Assembly (NCBI GenBank): GCA_903896425.1
Contig: CAITXW010000056.1
Location: forward strand, 1 to 37,944
Source of the DNA: an uncultured beta proteobacterium
Lineage (GTDB): Bacteria > Pseudomonadota > Gammaproteobacteria > Burkholderiales > Burkholderiaceae_C
DNA: 37,944 nt
Direction: 5' to 3'
The translations under genes were made by a program, and so were the position numbers. Positions 1-8,619 of the stretch are shown here, piece after piece; the first letter of the stretch is position 1; every line of letters starts with the position of its first letter. The notes under the pieces are model-generated. The model searched no databases. It worked only from the letters and a program-made list of their open reading frames with translations, and was not told the DNA's origin.

Positions 1-118
1 GACTCTTGCATGGTGTCCACTTAACCGGGCTGAGTGCACACCACCAATGGAGTGCAACTCACCCGATCTTGCACACCCCTTCAGGCTGGGGCAATAACGG
101 TACTCGGCGGACGCTTAC

Positions 119-1804
119 CTATTTTCCTGCCCGCAGCTCGCGACGCAAAACCTTCCCGACATTTGACTTTGGCAGTTCATCGCGAAACTCAATGTATTTT
201 GGCCGTTTGTAGCCGGTCAGATTGTGCTGGCAGTACTTGGCGACATCTTCCTCTGACAGATGGGGATCGTCTTTGACCACAAAAACCTTGATCGCTTCTC
301 CTTGTTTTTCGTCAGGGATGCCGATCACGGCACACTCCACTACGCCATCGCAAAGGGAAATTACATTTTCCAATTCGCTGGGGAACACATTGAACCCGCT
401 GACGAGGATCATGTCCTTTTTCCGATCAACAATTTTTGTGTAACCGCGTTCATCCATGATGCCAATATCACCGGTACGCATGAATCCATCAGCGGTGAAG
501 GCGCGCTTGTTTTCTTCAGGTTGATGAAAATAGCCCGTCATCACATTGGCGCCCCGAATGCAGATTTCACCCGACTCCCCCTGGGCAAGACTGTTCCCTT
601 CGTCGTCCTTGATGGCGATGTCAATGCCAGGCAGTGGCAAGCCAATGCTGCCTGAAAATTCCTTGGACATGACAGGGTTGTTGGTGCCGATCGCGCAGGT
701 CTCGCTCATGCCCCAACCTTCGACCATCGGGCAACCCGTGACCTCAAGCCAGTGTTTGGCGGTACCCGCCGATGCCGCCATGCCCCCGGCCTGTGATACA
801 CACAGACTGGAAAAATCAACGGTTTTGAACTGCGGCTGTTGCAGCAGTGCATTGAAAAGCGTATTGACCGCCGGCAGCAAATGGAACGGACGCATTTTGA
901 GTGTTGCAACGAAGCCGCCAAAATCCCTTGGATTGGGAATCAAGGTTAGAAATGAACCCCAACGGATCGCCAGCAGGGACAGGGTCAGCGCGAAGATGTG
1001 ATACAGAGGCAAGGCAGCGATGCTGTTGCTCTTGCGAATGTCGCCGATGCGTTCCAAGGCCGGTGTGAACCAGGCCTCGGCTTGCAAGACCGCTGCAACA
1101 ACACTTCGGTGTGTCAGCACTGCGCCCTTGCTCACACCAGTAGTACCTCCCGTGTACTGCAAAAACGCGACGGAATCGAGCGTGCTTGCCGCCGACTTGA
1201 ATGATTTTGACTTGCCTTCGTTGATGGCCTGTTTGAATGGGGTGACTGTTAACCCATTCGTCAGATTCAACTTGTACGCCGGAACCAGTCTGGCCAGGTG
1301 TCTGACGGCAAAAGTAATCCATCTTCCATACCAGAAACCCAGAAAATCCCCCATTGATGCCATCACCACATGCTTGATTGATGTGTTCTCAATGACCTCA
1401 CCCAGCACGGTGGCAAAGTTCTCCAGAATGACAATGGCGGTTGCGCCAGAGTCCTTGAGTTGGTGTTCCAGTTCACGTGCGGTATAGAGCGGGTTCACGT
1501 TCACACAGGTGAAGCCCGCGCGCAAGACGCCGGCCATGGTGACTGGGAACTGTGGAATATTCGGCAGCATGATGGCCACCCGGGCACCAGGCTCAAGTCC
1601 TTTTCCCTGAAGCCAGGCTCCCAATGCGGCCGAGAATTGATCGAGTTCGCCATAACTCATCCAGCTTTCCATGCAGACCGTAAAAGGACTGCTGGCATTT
1701 TTCTGGAAAGACTCTTCCAGCATGTGCGTCAACGAGCGGTATTGTTCCGGATTGATGTCCTGCGGTACCCCCGGCGGATAGCTCTTTAACCAGATTTTTT
1801 CCAT
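119..1804 (-). CDS. fadD: Long-chain-fatty-acid--CoA ligase (FadD)
   Basis: 561 residues, the same length as E. coli FadD. It activates long-chain fatty acids to acyl-CoA through an acyl-AMP intermediate, the entry step for beta-oxidation. The ANL-superfamily P-loop is visible near residues 214-223 (QYTGGTTGVSKGA), followed by the WGMSE adenylate-binding segment, the hinge and lid segment RTGDIG...DRKKDMI, and the C-terminal PKSNVGKVLRREL with the likely catalytic lysine. The ATG has AGGAG about 6 bases upstream (1810-1814), so this start is well supported. It lies 45 bases downstream of the FFLEELY-motif gene on the same strand and is probably co-transcribed with it. The family is certain. 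The exact chain-length preference cannot be read from sequence. Confidence 0.95.
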   Translation of the reverse strand: MEKIWLKSYPPGVPQDINPEQYRSLTHMLEESFQKNASSPFTVCMESWMSYGELDQFSAALGAWLQGKGLEPGARVAIMLPNIPQFPVTMAGVLRAGFTCVNVNPLYTARELEHQLKDSGATAIVILENFATVLGEVIENTSIKHVVMASMGDFLGFWYGRWITFAVRHLARLVPAYKLNLTNGLTVTPFKQAINEGKSKSFKSAASTLDSVAFLQYTGGTTGVSKGAVLTHRSVVAAVLQAEAWFTPALERIGDIRKSNSIAALPLYHIFALTLSLLAIRWGSFLTLIPNPRDFGGFVATLKMRPFHLLPAVNTLFNALLQQPQFKTVDFSSLCVSQAGGMAASAGTAKHWLEVTGCPMVEGWGMSETCAIGTNNPVMSKEFSGSIGLPLPGIDIAIKDDEGNSLAQGESGEICIRGANVMTGYFHQPEENKRAFTADGFMRTGDIGIMDERGYTKIVDRKKDMILVSGFNVFPSELENVISLCDGVVECAVIGIPDEKQGEAIKVFVVKDDPHLSEEDVAKYCQHNLTGYKRPKYIEFRDELPKSNVGKVLRRELRAGK

Positions 1805-1849
1805 GAAAGCTCCTGTGTGCGCATTGTGACCCAGGCCCCCCTTCTGTCG

Positions 1850-2587
1850 CTACTGGGTTTGCCCCAGCAGGTGTCTGATTTTCGTCTCGCAGGCGACAGC
1901 GCTCGAGTCGAAAAGTTGATCGATCAGATAGGCTTCACGTTCCATCACCGTGTCAAGAAAATACTTGACTCGATCCACTTGCCGCCCCATTTCGGCAAAG
2001 GTGTCGAAGCCTGACTCCAGGAATCGCTGCAGGTCGCCCAGCCTAGCCAGTCTGGCAGGTACGCGCATCATCCGCAGCATCCGGCGTAAGCCCGGAGTGC
2101 GTGTCAATCGGTTCAATTCGTTGCCGATGTCGATGACAGTTGTCAGCTGCATATTACGGTCCGCACGCCGACCAACACAGTGCCAGGCCAGGATATAGCG
2201 TGCGATCGCCGGCTTTTCAGCATTGGCCATCCATTCCTCGGCCATGGCCCGATCAAGTTCTTCCGTCAGGCGGTGCAGTTGTGCCAGCGAAACAGCGGTC
2301 TGTACCACTTGCTGGGGAAAGAGTCGCTCCAGTGGACCGGCCATGCGTACGAATTGCGCGTCGCGTTCCGAGTAGTCCTTGTCGCTGTAGAGCTCTTCCA
2401 GAAAGAACAGGGCCGCCGCCCGGTATTGATCTGATTGCAGTAGATCAGAATAGGTGCCGGCAAATCGCTGCGCTTGAAAAAATTTAATCTCTGCAACGGC
2501 TTGCGCCAGCCCCGGTTTTTCTGCGGCAGTTTGTCGCATCAAAGTGACATGCATGAATGCATCGCGGATGATTTTTTTGGCTTCCAT
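1850..2587 (-). CDS. FFLEELY-motif conserved hypothetical protein
   Basis: 245 residues from the ATG at 2587, which has a strong GGGGGAG Shine-Dalgarno 3 bases upstream. A longer GTG-initiated frame reaches 2680, but its extra 31 residues have no such site. The central stretch FFLEELYSDKDYSERD is a conserved signature; I recall RefSeq naming such proteins 'FFLEELY motif protein', a recollection I could not check. The sequence is charged and largely alpha-helical in appearance, with no signal peptide or membrane segment, so it is presumably cytosolic. No catalytic motif is recognisable and the function is unknown. It sits 45 bases upstream of fadD on the same strand, which suggests co-expression with fatty acid activation but does not prove a shared role. 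Confidence 0.8.
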   Translation of the reverse strand: MEAKKIIRDAFMHVTLMRQTAAEKPGLAQAVAEIKFFQAQRFAGTYSDLLQSDQYRAAALFFLEELYSDKDYSERDAQFVRMAGPLERLFPQQVVQTAVSLAQLHRLTEELDRAMAEEWMANAEKPAIARYILAWHCVGRRADRNMQLTTVIDIGNELNRLTRTPGLRRMLRMMRVPARLARLGDLQRFLESGFDTFAEMGRQVDRVKYFLDTVMEREAYLIDQLFDSSAVACETKIRHLLGQTQ

Positions 2588-2741
2588 GGCTCCCCCGAGT
2601 CTATCTGCCTGCTCGGTGTTTTTGTCACGAACCTGATGATCAAGTAAATCCAGGTCTGATGAAGCGCGATGCGCGTTCACCTACACTTGCGGCTCAAATA
2701 AACAAGGTTGCTTTGTCGATGATTCGTACAGCTCGAAACGC

Positions 2742-3980
2742 ATGAACCCGGACGCACAAAAGCTCTGGCGCGCGCCGCGCTGGGCACTCGCAGTCTTGCT
2801 GGCTGTTCTGGGCATGCTGGGCCCGTTTTCCATCGACACTTATTTGCCTGCTTTCTCGGGCATTGCCCAGTCGCTGGGTGCCTCGCCGGTACAGATGCAG
2901 CAGACTCTGTCAGCCTATCTATTCGGCTTTGCCTTCATGAGCCTTTTTCATGGTGCGATTTCCGACAGCCTGGGGCGCCGACCAGTCGTGCTGTGGGGGC
3001 TGGTTGCCTTCACGCTGGCATCGGCCGGTTGCGCCCTGTCGCAAAGCATTGGACAACTGGTTTTCTTCCGGGCCATGCAGGGACTGTGTACCGGGGCCGG
3101 CATTGTGGTGGCACGTGCTGTCGTGCGCGACATGTTCTCGCCCATGGAAGCGCAGAAAGTGATGAGTCAGATCACCATCTATTTCGGTGTTGCACCGGCC
3201 ATCGCTCCGATCATCGGCGGCTGGTTGTTTGTGAATTTGAACTGGCACAGCATCTTCTGGTTTCTGACGGCTGTCGGGATTGCACTGTGGATCGCCAATT
3301 ACAAATTGCTGCCCGAGACACTGCACATCACACAGCGCCAGCCGCTCAAGCTCAGTAATCTGATGCAGGGTTATTGGCAACTCGGGTTGGACCCGCGGTT
3401 TTTGTTGCTGGCACTGGCCAGTGGTGTGCCGTTCAACGGCATGTTTTTGTATGTCCTGTCGGCGCCGGTTTTTCTGGGACAGCACCTGGGTTTAGCGCCG
3501 ACACAGTTCTTCTGGTTTTTTATGCTCACCATTGGCGGCATCATGTGCGGCGCCTGGGTTAGCGGGCGCATGGCGGGGCGACTGGCGCCCAAGCGGCAGA
3601 TCAAATACGGGTTCGTCATCATGCTGCTGATAGGGCTTATCAACCTGGTCGCCAATTTGATGTTCAAAGCCCATGCGGCTTGGGCCTTGCTGCCATTGGC
3701 TATTTTCTCCTTCGGTTGGGCGATGATGGTTCCCGTAGTCACTTTGCTGGTGCTGGATCTGCACCCAACGCGACGCGGTATGGCGTCTTCCCTGCAAGCT
3801 TTTATCGCCGCCACCGCCAATGGCCTGGTGGCTGGCGTTATTGCACCGCTGGTCATGCACTCTACCGTTTATATGGCTGCGACGTCACTGCTCATGATGG
3901 GCGTTGGTCTATTGGCTTGGGTGTTTGTGCGCCGGCGCTGGCCAGCCATCGGGCAAACGGTCAGTCATCCCGTTCCATAA
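2742..3980 (+). CDS. Bcr/CflA-family multidrug efflux MFS transporter
   Basis: 412 residues with about 12 hydrophobic segments, typical of a DHA1 (Bcr/CflA) drug:proton antiporter in the inner membrane. The first membrane segment carries the family-typical PFSIDTYLPAF (about residues 28-38), with an acidic residue in the helix. The loop between segments 2 and 3 has the MFS motif A variant SDSLGRRPVV (about 74-83), and RAMQG and RAVVRDMF follow in the fourth and fifth segments as in Bcr. Substrate is unknown; the family exports bicyclomycin, chloramphenicol, sulfonamides or peptides. It is divergent from the FFLEELY-motif gene with about 150 bases between. No clear ribosome binding site precedes the ATG. 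Confidence 0.9.
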   Translation: MNPDAQKLWRAPRWALAVLLAVLGMLGPFSIDTYLPAFSGIAQSLGASPVQMQQTLSAYLFGFAFMSLFHGAISDSLGRRPVVLWGLVAFTLASAGCALSQSIGQLVFFRAMQGLCTGAGIVVARAVVRDMFSPMEAQKVMSQITIYFGVAPAIAPIIGGWLFVNLNWHSIFWFLTAVGIALWIANYKLLPETLHITQRQPLKLSNLMQGYWQLGLDPRFLLLALASGVPFNGMFLYVLSAPVFLGQHLGLAPTQFFWFFMLTIGGIMCGAWVSGRMAGRLAPKRQIKYGFVIMLLIGLINLVANLMFKAHAAWALLPLAIFSFGWAMMVPVVTLLVLDLHPTRRGMASSLQAFIAATANGLVAGVIAPLVMHSTVYMAATSLLMMGVGLLAWVFVRRRWPAIGQTVSHPVP

Positions 3981-4040
3981 AGTTCTGCAAGGCCAAGCGC
4001 CACTTAATAGAAAGGACGCGACAACGCCCTGTCAAATCAC

Positions 4041-4064
4041 TATACTGTATTTTCGTACAGTATA
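4041..4064 (+). promoter_or_regulatory. LexA (SOS) box
   Basis: The core 4045-4060 reads CTGT, eight bases, ACAG, a perfect match to the gammaproteobacterial/betaproteobacterial LexA consensus. It extends to perfect 9-base arms TATACTGTA and TACAGTATA around a 6-base centre. It lies 30 bases before the GTG of the imuA remnant and 66 bases before the first usable start of the truncated dnaE2 frame. In intact imuA-imuB-dnaE2 cassettes a LexA box sits at this place, so the damage-inducible control region appears to have survived the deletion. Confidence 0.85.
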
Positions 4065-4090
4065 TTTTGATTTTTAGGCGTCTTGTCATT

Positions 4091-4162
4091 GTGTCCGAAT
4101 CCTCGTCATTTTCTTTGTCTCGCCTGAGCGATGTCGTCTGGCGTGCCGATAGCCTGGCCGGT
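4091..4162 (+). pseudogene. imuA: 5' remnant of imuA (SOS mutagenesis cassette)
   Basis: From GTG 4091 the frame encodes about 20-24 residues ending LSRLSDVVWRADSLAG. This resembles the ImuA N-terminus, where a VWRA/LWR-type motif occurs just before the RecA-like region. After about position 4155-4165 the frame becomes the out-of-register translation of dnaE2 and stops at 4381. I infer that a deletion removed the rest of imuA, all of imuB and the 5' quarter of dnaE2, leaving the LexA box and this stub. The motif match is short, so the identity of the stub is less certain than the truncation itself. Confidence 0.6.
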
Positions 4163-6611
4163 GCAGCGGGTGGCTGCCCTGTATCCGCCGGAACTGCTGG
4201 CCAACACATTGCTGATTGCACAGCGCTGCAGTTTCAGCCTGGACGAATTGCGCTACCAGTACCCGCTGGAGACCGTGCTGCCGGGTCAAACCCCAGCGCA
4301 AACCCTGCGCCAATTCACTTTCGAGGGTGCAGCCAGACGCTATGGCGTTGGTATTGCGGCATCGGTGCAGGCGCTGCTTGAGCACGAACTCGCGCTGATT
4401 ACCGAGCTTCACTACGAGATGTATTTTCTGACCGTGCATGACATCGTGGCCTTTGCCCGTGCGCGCCACATTCTGTGCCAGGGGCGCGGCTCGGCAGCTA
4501 ATTCGGCGGTCTGTTATTGCCTGGGCATTACGGAGGTCGATCCTTCGCGTATGAGCATGCTGTTTGAGCGCTTCATCAGCCGCGAGCGCAACGAGCCGCC
4601 CGATATCGATGTTGATTTTGAGCACCAGCGGCGCGAGGAAGTGATCCAGTACATCTACGCCAAGTACGGGCGCGAGCGTGCGGCGCTGACGGCTGTGGTC
4701 GTCAGCTACCGACCGCGCAGCGCTCTGCGTGATGTCGGGCGCGCGCTCGGCATCGATGAATCTTTGATCACGGCCCTGGCCAGGGAACATCCCGGCATGT
4801 ACAGCCGCGTGGTGCTGACCGAGCGTTTGCAGTCGGCGCTGATGCGGCAGGGACAAGGCTTTCTATCGCCGGCGTCAAGTCGGCTGCAGCTTTGGTTGGA
4901 TCTGAGCACGCAGTTGCAGCGCTTTCCGCGGCATTTGAGCCAGCATGTGGGCGGCTTTGTGCTGACACAGGGCAAGCTCACGCGCCTGGTGCCGGTGGAG
5001 AACGCGGCCATGCCAGAGCGCTCCATCATCCAGTGGGACAAGGACGATCTGGACGCCATGGGCCTGCTCAAGGTTGACGTGCTCGCATTGGGCATGCTCA
5101 GCGCCATCCGCCGCTGCCTCGATCTGGTCAGTGCGCGCCGTGGCCGACCGATGTTGATGCAGGACATTCCGGCCGAGGATGCCGTCACCTACGACATGAT
5201 TTGTCGGGCCGATACCGTGGGCGTGTTCCAGATCGAGAGCCGGGCCCAGATGAGCATGCTGCCGCGCCTGAAACCCCGCTGTTTTTACGATCTGGTGATC
5301 GAGGTCGCCATCGTGCGCCCGGGTCCGATCCAGGGCGGCATGGTGCACCCCTACCTGCGTCGACGTTCCGGCATCGAGCCCGTCCACTACCCGAGCGAGG
5401 TCCTGCGCGAAGCTTTGCAGCGCACGCTGGGCGTGCCGATTTTTCAGGAGCAGGTGATGCAGATTGCGATGCTGGCAGCGGGTTTCAGCGCCGGTGAGGC
5501 CGACAGCCTGCGCCGCTCCATGGCAGCCTGGAAGCGCAAGGGCGGCGTGCACAAGTTCTATGAGCGGATGGTCAGCGGCATGTTGACACGCGGCTACACG
5601 CAGGAATTTGCCGACGACATTTTCAAACAGATCGAGGGCTTTGGTGAATACGGTTTTCCCGAAAGCCATGCCGCCAGTTTTGCGCTGTTGGTGTACGTGA
5701 GCGGCTGGCTCAAGCAGCATGAACCCGCCTGCTTTCTGGCCGCCATGCTCAACAGCCAGCCGCTGGGTTTTTACAGCGCTTCGCAACTGGTGCAGGACGC
5801 GCAACGCCATGGTGTGCTGGTGCGCCCAGTCGATGTCTCGCACAGCAATTGGGATTGCACGCTGGAAGATTGCGGACTCGTCAGCAACGGTCAAGCCGCC
5901 GTGCGCCTGGGCTTGCGCATGGCCAGCAGCCTGGCGCAAGCCACTGTGCAGCGCATCGTCGCGGCACGTTCGCAGCGTCCTTTCGCCAGCACCGAAGACC
6001 TGGCCTTGCGCGCCGAACTCGATCAGGGCGATCTCAAGGCGCTGGCCAGTGCCGATACGCTGCTGAGCCTGTCAGGCCACCGGCGCCAACAGGTCTGGGA
6101 CGCTGCCGCTTTGACGCCGGCGCCGGCCTTGCTCAAAAGTGTGGCGGTGAATGAACCGGTGCTCAATTTGCCACCGGCAGCGCTGGGGGAAGAGGTGTTC
6201 TTCGACTATGCTGCGCTCGGCCTGACTTTGCGCAGCCATCCGGTTTTGTTGCTGCGTCCTCAACTCGACAGGTTGCGCTTGCGCACCGCTGCGCAGTTGC
6301 GCGATCTGCCCAATGGTCGGTTGGTTCGTGCTGGTGGCATTGTTGTCATGCGTCAGCAGCCGCAGACGGCCAAGGGCGTGACCTTTGTTACGTTGGAAGA
6401 TGAAACCGGCAGTGTGAATGTGATTGTCTGGAAGTCACTCAAGGACCGGCAACGCAATGCCTTGCTGCACTCACGCCTGCTGGCAGTGTCCGGTGTCTGG
6501 CAGCGCGATGTCGAGAGCGGCGGCGAGGTGTGTCACTTGATTGCCCAGAGCCTGCAAGACCTGACGCCGCTGCTGGGCGATCTGCGCACCGCAAGTCGGG
6601 ACTTTCATTGA
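4131..6611 (+). CDS. dnaE2: N-terminally truncated error-prone DNA polymerase DnaE2/ImuC (no PHP domain)
   Basis: 826 residues against roughly 1,030-1,090 for the family. From about residue 11 (VQRVAALYPPELLANTL) it aligns in kind with the region after the PHP domain, so the N-terminal PHP domain is missing. The polymerase core is present: QGRGSAANSA (about 117-126), the catalytic acidic cluster PPDIDVDF (156-163), a third acidic site in LLKVDVLALG (about 313-322), helix-hairpin-helix-like and OB-fold regions, and the normal DnaE2 ending SRDFH. There are no internal stops. The first residues up to about 10 come from another frame of the imuA remnant. An in-frame TGA at 4125 means translation can start only at ATG 4131 or later GTGs (4143, 4161, 4170), none with a good ribosome binding site. 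ImuC normally works with ImuA and ImuB in mutagenic lesion bypass; no other copy of these genes is in the window. It may be a decaying pseudogene or a still-expressed headless polymerase. Confidence 0.85.
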   Translation: MSSGVPIAWPVQRVAALYPPELLANTLLIAQRCSFSLDELRYQYPLETVLPGQTPAQTLRQFTFEGAARRYGVGIAASVQALLEHELALITELHYEMYFLTVHDIVAFARARHILCQGRGSAANSAVCYCLGITEVDPSRMSMLFERFISRERNEPPDIDVDFEHQRREEVIQYIYAKYGRERAALTAVVVSYRPRSALRDVGRALGIDESLITALAREHPGMYSRVVLTERLQSALMRQGQGFLSPASSRLQLWLDLSTQLQRFPRHLSQHVGGFVLTQGKLTRLVPVENAAMPERSIIQWDKDDLDAMGLLKVDVLALGMLSAIRRCLDLVSARRGRPMLMQDIPAEDAVTYDMICRADTVGVFQIESRAQMSMLPRLKPRCFYDLVIEVAIVRPGPIQGGMVHPYLRRRSGIEPVHYPSEVLREALQRTLGVPIFQEQVMQIAMLAAGFSAGEADSLRRSMAAWKRKGGVHKFYERMVSGMLTRGYTQEFADDIFKQIEGFGEYGFPESHAASFALLVYVSGWLKQHEPACFLAAMLNSQPLGFYSASQLVQDAQRHGVLVRPVDVSHSNWDCTLEDCGLVSNGQAAVRLGLRMASSLAQATVQRIVAARSQRPFASTEDLALRAELDQGDLKALASADTLLSLSGHRRQQVWDAAALTPAPALLKSVAVNEPVLNLPPAALGEEVFFDYAALGLTLRSHPVLLLRPQLDRLRLRTAAQLRDLPNGRLVRAGGIVVMRQQPQTAKGVTFVTLEDETGSVNVIVWKSLKDRQRNALLHSRLLAVSGVWQRDVESGGEVCHLIAQSLQDLTPLLGDLRTASRDFH

Positions 6612-6618
6612 GCGACTG

Positions 6619-6642
6619 CTGGGGGAGTCGGCGCGCTCCCAG
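6619..6642. terminator. Possible bidirectional terminator hairpin
   Basis: Between the convergent dnaE2 and plsC-like genes, CTGGG(G)GAG at 6619-6627 pairs with CTCCCAG at 6636-6642 with one bulged G and an 8-base loop. There is no T-run on either side, so termination would be weak or Rho-assisted. The tail-to-tail position is the main argument. Confidence 0.3.
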
Positions 6643-6648
6643 AAGACT

Positions 6649-7239
6649 TCAGCCAGCGTGAAACTGGTCAGCGTTCTTGCCGGTGAAGGGTGCGTAGAAC
6701 GCCTTGATCGCGACCATGTCGGCTTCGATGTCGCCGGTCGGACGGAACACCGGACCGAGTCCGCTGAGTTTGCGCTTGTAATCCATGTAGGCCATCACGA
6801 TCGGCACCTGGGCGCCGACGGCGATGTAGTAAAAACCGGTCTTCCAGTAGCGTGTGTTGCTGCGTGTGCCTTCCGGAGGCACGACCAGTTGCAGTGGTCC
6901 GCGCGCCGCCTTGATGGCTTCGATCGATGCCGCAACCAGGTTGTTGCTTTTTTCGCGCTGCACAGGGATGCCACCGAGCCAGCGCATCAGGCCGCGAAAC
7001 GGCGGTTTGAAAATCTGTTCCTTGCCCATCCAGTAGATGTTGAGTCGCAGCACAAAAGCCACCATCAGCGTGTAGGGTAGGTCCCAGTTGCTGGTGTGGG
7101 GCGCGGCGATCAACACGCTCTTGTTGCCATCGGCGGGCAAACTGCCTTCAATCTTCCAGCCGCTGAGTTTCAGAAAAGTCACCGATAAGGCTCGCAGCAG
7201 TGTGTTGATGATGGGGGTGTCGAAAATGGTGTGGTGCAT
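6649..7239 (-). CDS. 1-acyl-sn-glycerol-3-phosphate acyltransferase-like (PlsC family)
   Basis: 196 residues from ATG 7239 (start MHHTIFDTP). A GTG at 7272 would add 11 residues but lacks a ribosome binding site. The LPLAT/PlsC HX4D motif is clear as HTSNWD (residues 48-53), and the substrate-binding PEGTRS follows at 122-127. This short form, which has HTSNWD in place of the usual HxSxxD, is common in proteobacteria and is annotated as a lysophospholipid acyltransferase family member; whether it makes phosphatidate or acylates another lipid is not settled by sequence. The N-terminus has a modest hydrophobic stretch suggesting membrane association. It is divergent from the sialidase-like gene and convergent with dnaE2. 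Confidence 0.88.
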   Translation of the reverse strand: MHHTIFDTPIINTLLRALSVTFLKLSGWKIEGSLPADGNKSVLIAAPHTSNWDLPYTLMVAFVLRLNIYWMGKEQIFKPPFRGLMRWLGGIPVQREKSNNLVAASIEAIKAARGPLQLVVPPEGTRSNTRYWKTGFYYIAVGAQVPIVMAYMDYKRKLSGLGPVFRPTGDIEADMVAIKAFYAPFTGKNADQFHAG

Positions 7240-7434
7240 GGTGCTTCTTTTGTTGGACCAGAAGCAACTCACCAGGAGGCACCCAAGGCTTCAAATGAAG
7301 GTTCGATTATCGCGCACCACCGTTTTCACCCCGGGCATGGCGGCGCACCTTAAGATACAGCGTTGTGCCGACACGCGCCGCTCTGTTGCCGAAGTGCGTT
7401 CTTTCAATCCTTGTCCTGTGCCGAGTCTGAATCC

Positions 7435-8604
7435 TTGATAGCTCTTTTTGCCCGTTCTTTCACACTGCGACTGCTGCTTGCGGGGCTGGTTTGTGCTGCT
7501 CTGATCGCGCTGGAAATCGGACATCGCTCTGCGGCCAAACCAGCGCCGCAAGCGGTCTGGCCTGCTACTGGGATGGTGACGGGCGGCGCATTAACGCGCA
7601 CGGGCGGCGGTCTGATTCCCATGCCTGCCGATACGCTGAGTGCGCACGCCAGCAGTCTGCTGGCGCTGCCCGCGACTCATCCATCGACCCTGATGGCATT
7701 CTGGTTTGCTGGTACCCGCGAGAGTGCTGCCGATGTCCAGATTGCAGCTTCGAGCTTTGACCGCCTGACGCAACAATGGAGCGTGGCGCGTTTTGTGGTG
7801 AACCGCCAGGCGCTTGGCGCGCAGTTGGATTTCGGCGTGCGCCGCCTTGGCAACCCGGTAGCCTGGCTTGATGGCACGGGTCGGATTCATTTGTTTGTTG
7901 TGACGACCGGCTTGGGTGGCTGGGCCGCGGCGCGCATTGTGCACTTGCGCCAGAGTCAGCTCGGGCAGGATTTCGCTTCACTGTCGTTTGAAGTCGACCG
8001 GGTCCTACCCTTGTCGTGGTTGTGGAACAAGAGTTTTCTGGTGCGCACTTCACCGCTTCCTTTGAGGGACGGTGGCATGGTGCTGCCGGTGCACTTTGAA
8101 ATGGGCATCAAATACCCGGTTGCGTTGCGTTTTGACGCGAGTGGGGAATTTGTTGGAATGGCGCGAATTTCCAGTCGAAAGCACCTGTTGCAACCGACTC
8201 TGCTGATGGCATCCGAATCGCGTTGGTTGGCGCTGATGCGTGATCAACGCGTCGATGGCAAGGTGGCAGTGGCGCAAACGGTCGATGGCGGGCAGCATTG
8301 GACCGATCTGGCGGATTTGAGTTTGAACAATCCGAACTCATCGGTGGCCGGGTTGGCGTTGGCGCCAGGGCTTATGTTTCTGGCCCACAATTCCACGCCC
8401 CAGGGCCGCACGGTACTGGATTTAAGCGCTTCGGTCGATGGTCGGGACTGGCTTCTGGCGCAGCCACTTGTGCATGGCACTGGTCGGGATGAGTACTCCT
8501 ACCCCGCAATGGCCTGGGTGGATAACAGCTTGTGGGTGAGTTACACCGATCAGCGCCGGGTCATCGCCTGGCAGCGATTTTCCATTGCTGCGCCAGTACG
8601 CTAA
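7435..8604 (+). CDS. Membrane-anchored sialidase-like (BNR/Asp-box) protein
   Basis: 389 residues if started at TTG 7435. The open frame continues to 7363 without an ATG, so the true start is uncertain. A single hydrophobic segment (about residues 12-28, LRLLLAGLVCAALIAL) indicates a signal anchor, placing the rest in the periplasm. The body looks like a six-bladed beta-propeller of the sialidase superfamily. One Asp-box is recognisable as TVDGGQHW, a degenerate one as SVDGRDW, and early segments resemble the FWFAGTRE region of BNR_2-type proteins. The full set of sialidase active-site residues cannot be confirmed by eye, so actual glycosidase activity is unproven. The next gene starts 15 bases downstream and probably belongs to the same operon. 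Possible substrates are envelope or extracellular glycans. Confidence 0.75.
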   Translation: MIALFARSFTLRLLLAGLVCAALIALEIGHRSAAKPAPQAVWPATGMVTGGALTRTGGGLIPMPADTLSAHASSLLALPATHPSTLMAFWFAGTRESAADVQIAASSFDRLTQQWSVARFVVNRQALGAQLDFGVRRLGNPVAWLDGTGRIHLFVVTTGLGGWAAARIVHLRQSQLGQDFASLSFEVDRVLPLSWLWNKSFLVRTSPLPLRDGGMVLPVHFEMGIKYPVALRFDASGEFVGMARISSRKHLLQPTLLMASESRWLALMRDQRVDGKVAVAQTVDGGQHWTDLADLSLNNPNSSVAGLALAPGLMFLAHNSTPQGRTVLDLSASVDGRDWLLAQPLVHGTGRDEYSYPAMAWVDNSLWVSYTDQRRVIAWQRFSIAAPVR

Positions 8605-8619
8605 CGGGGGCTATACGCG

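Noticed and set aside
3680-4381. 233-codon plus-strand ORF overlapping the exporter and dnaE2
   Set aside because: Its first part is an alternate frame of the exporter gene and its last part an alternate frame of dnaE2; only the stretch from GTG 4091 to about 4162 looks real, as the imuA remnant.
4086-4856. 256-codon minus-strand ORF opposite dnaE2
   Set aside because: Gln/His/Arg-rich shadow typical of antisense to a high-GC gene; no start site or family features.
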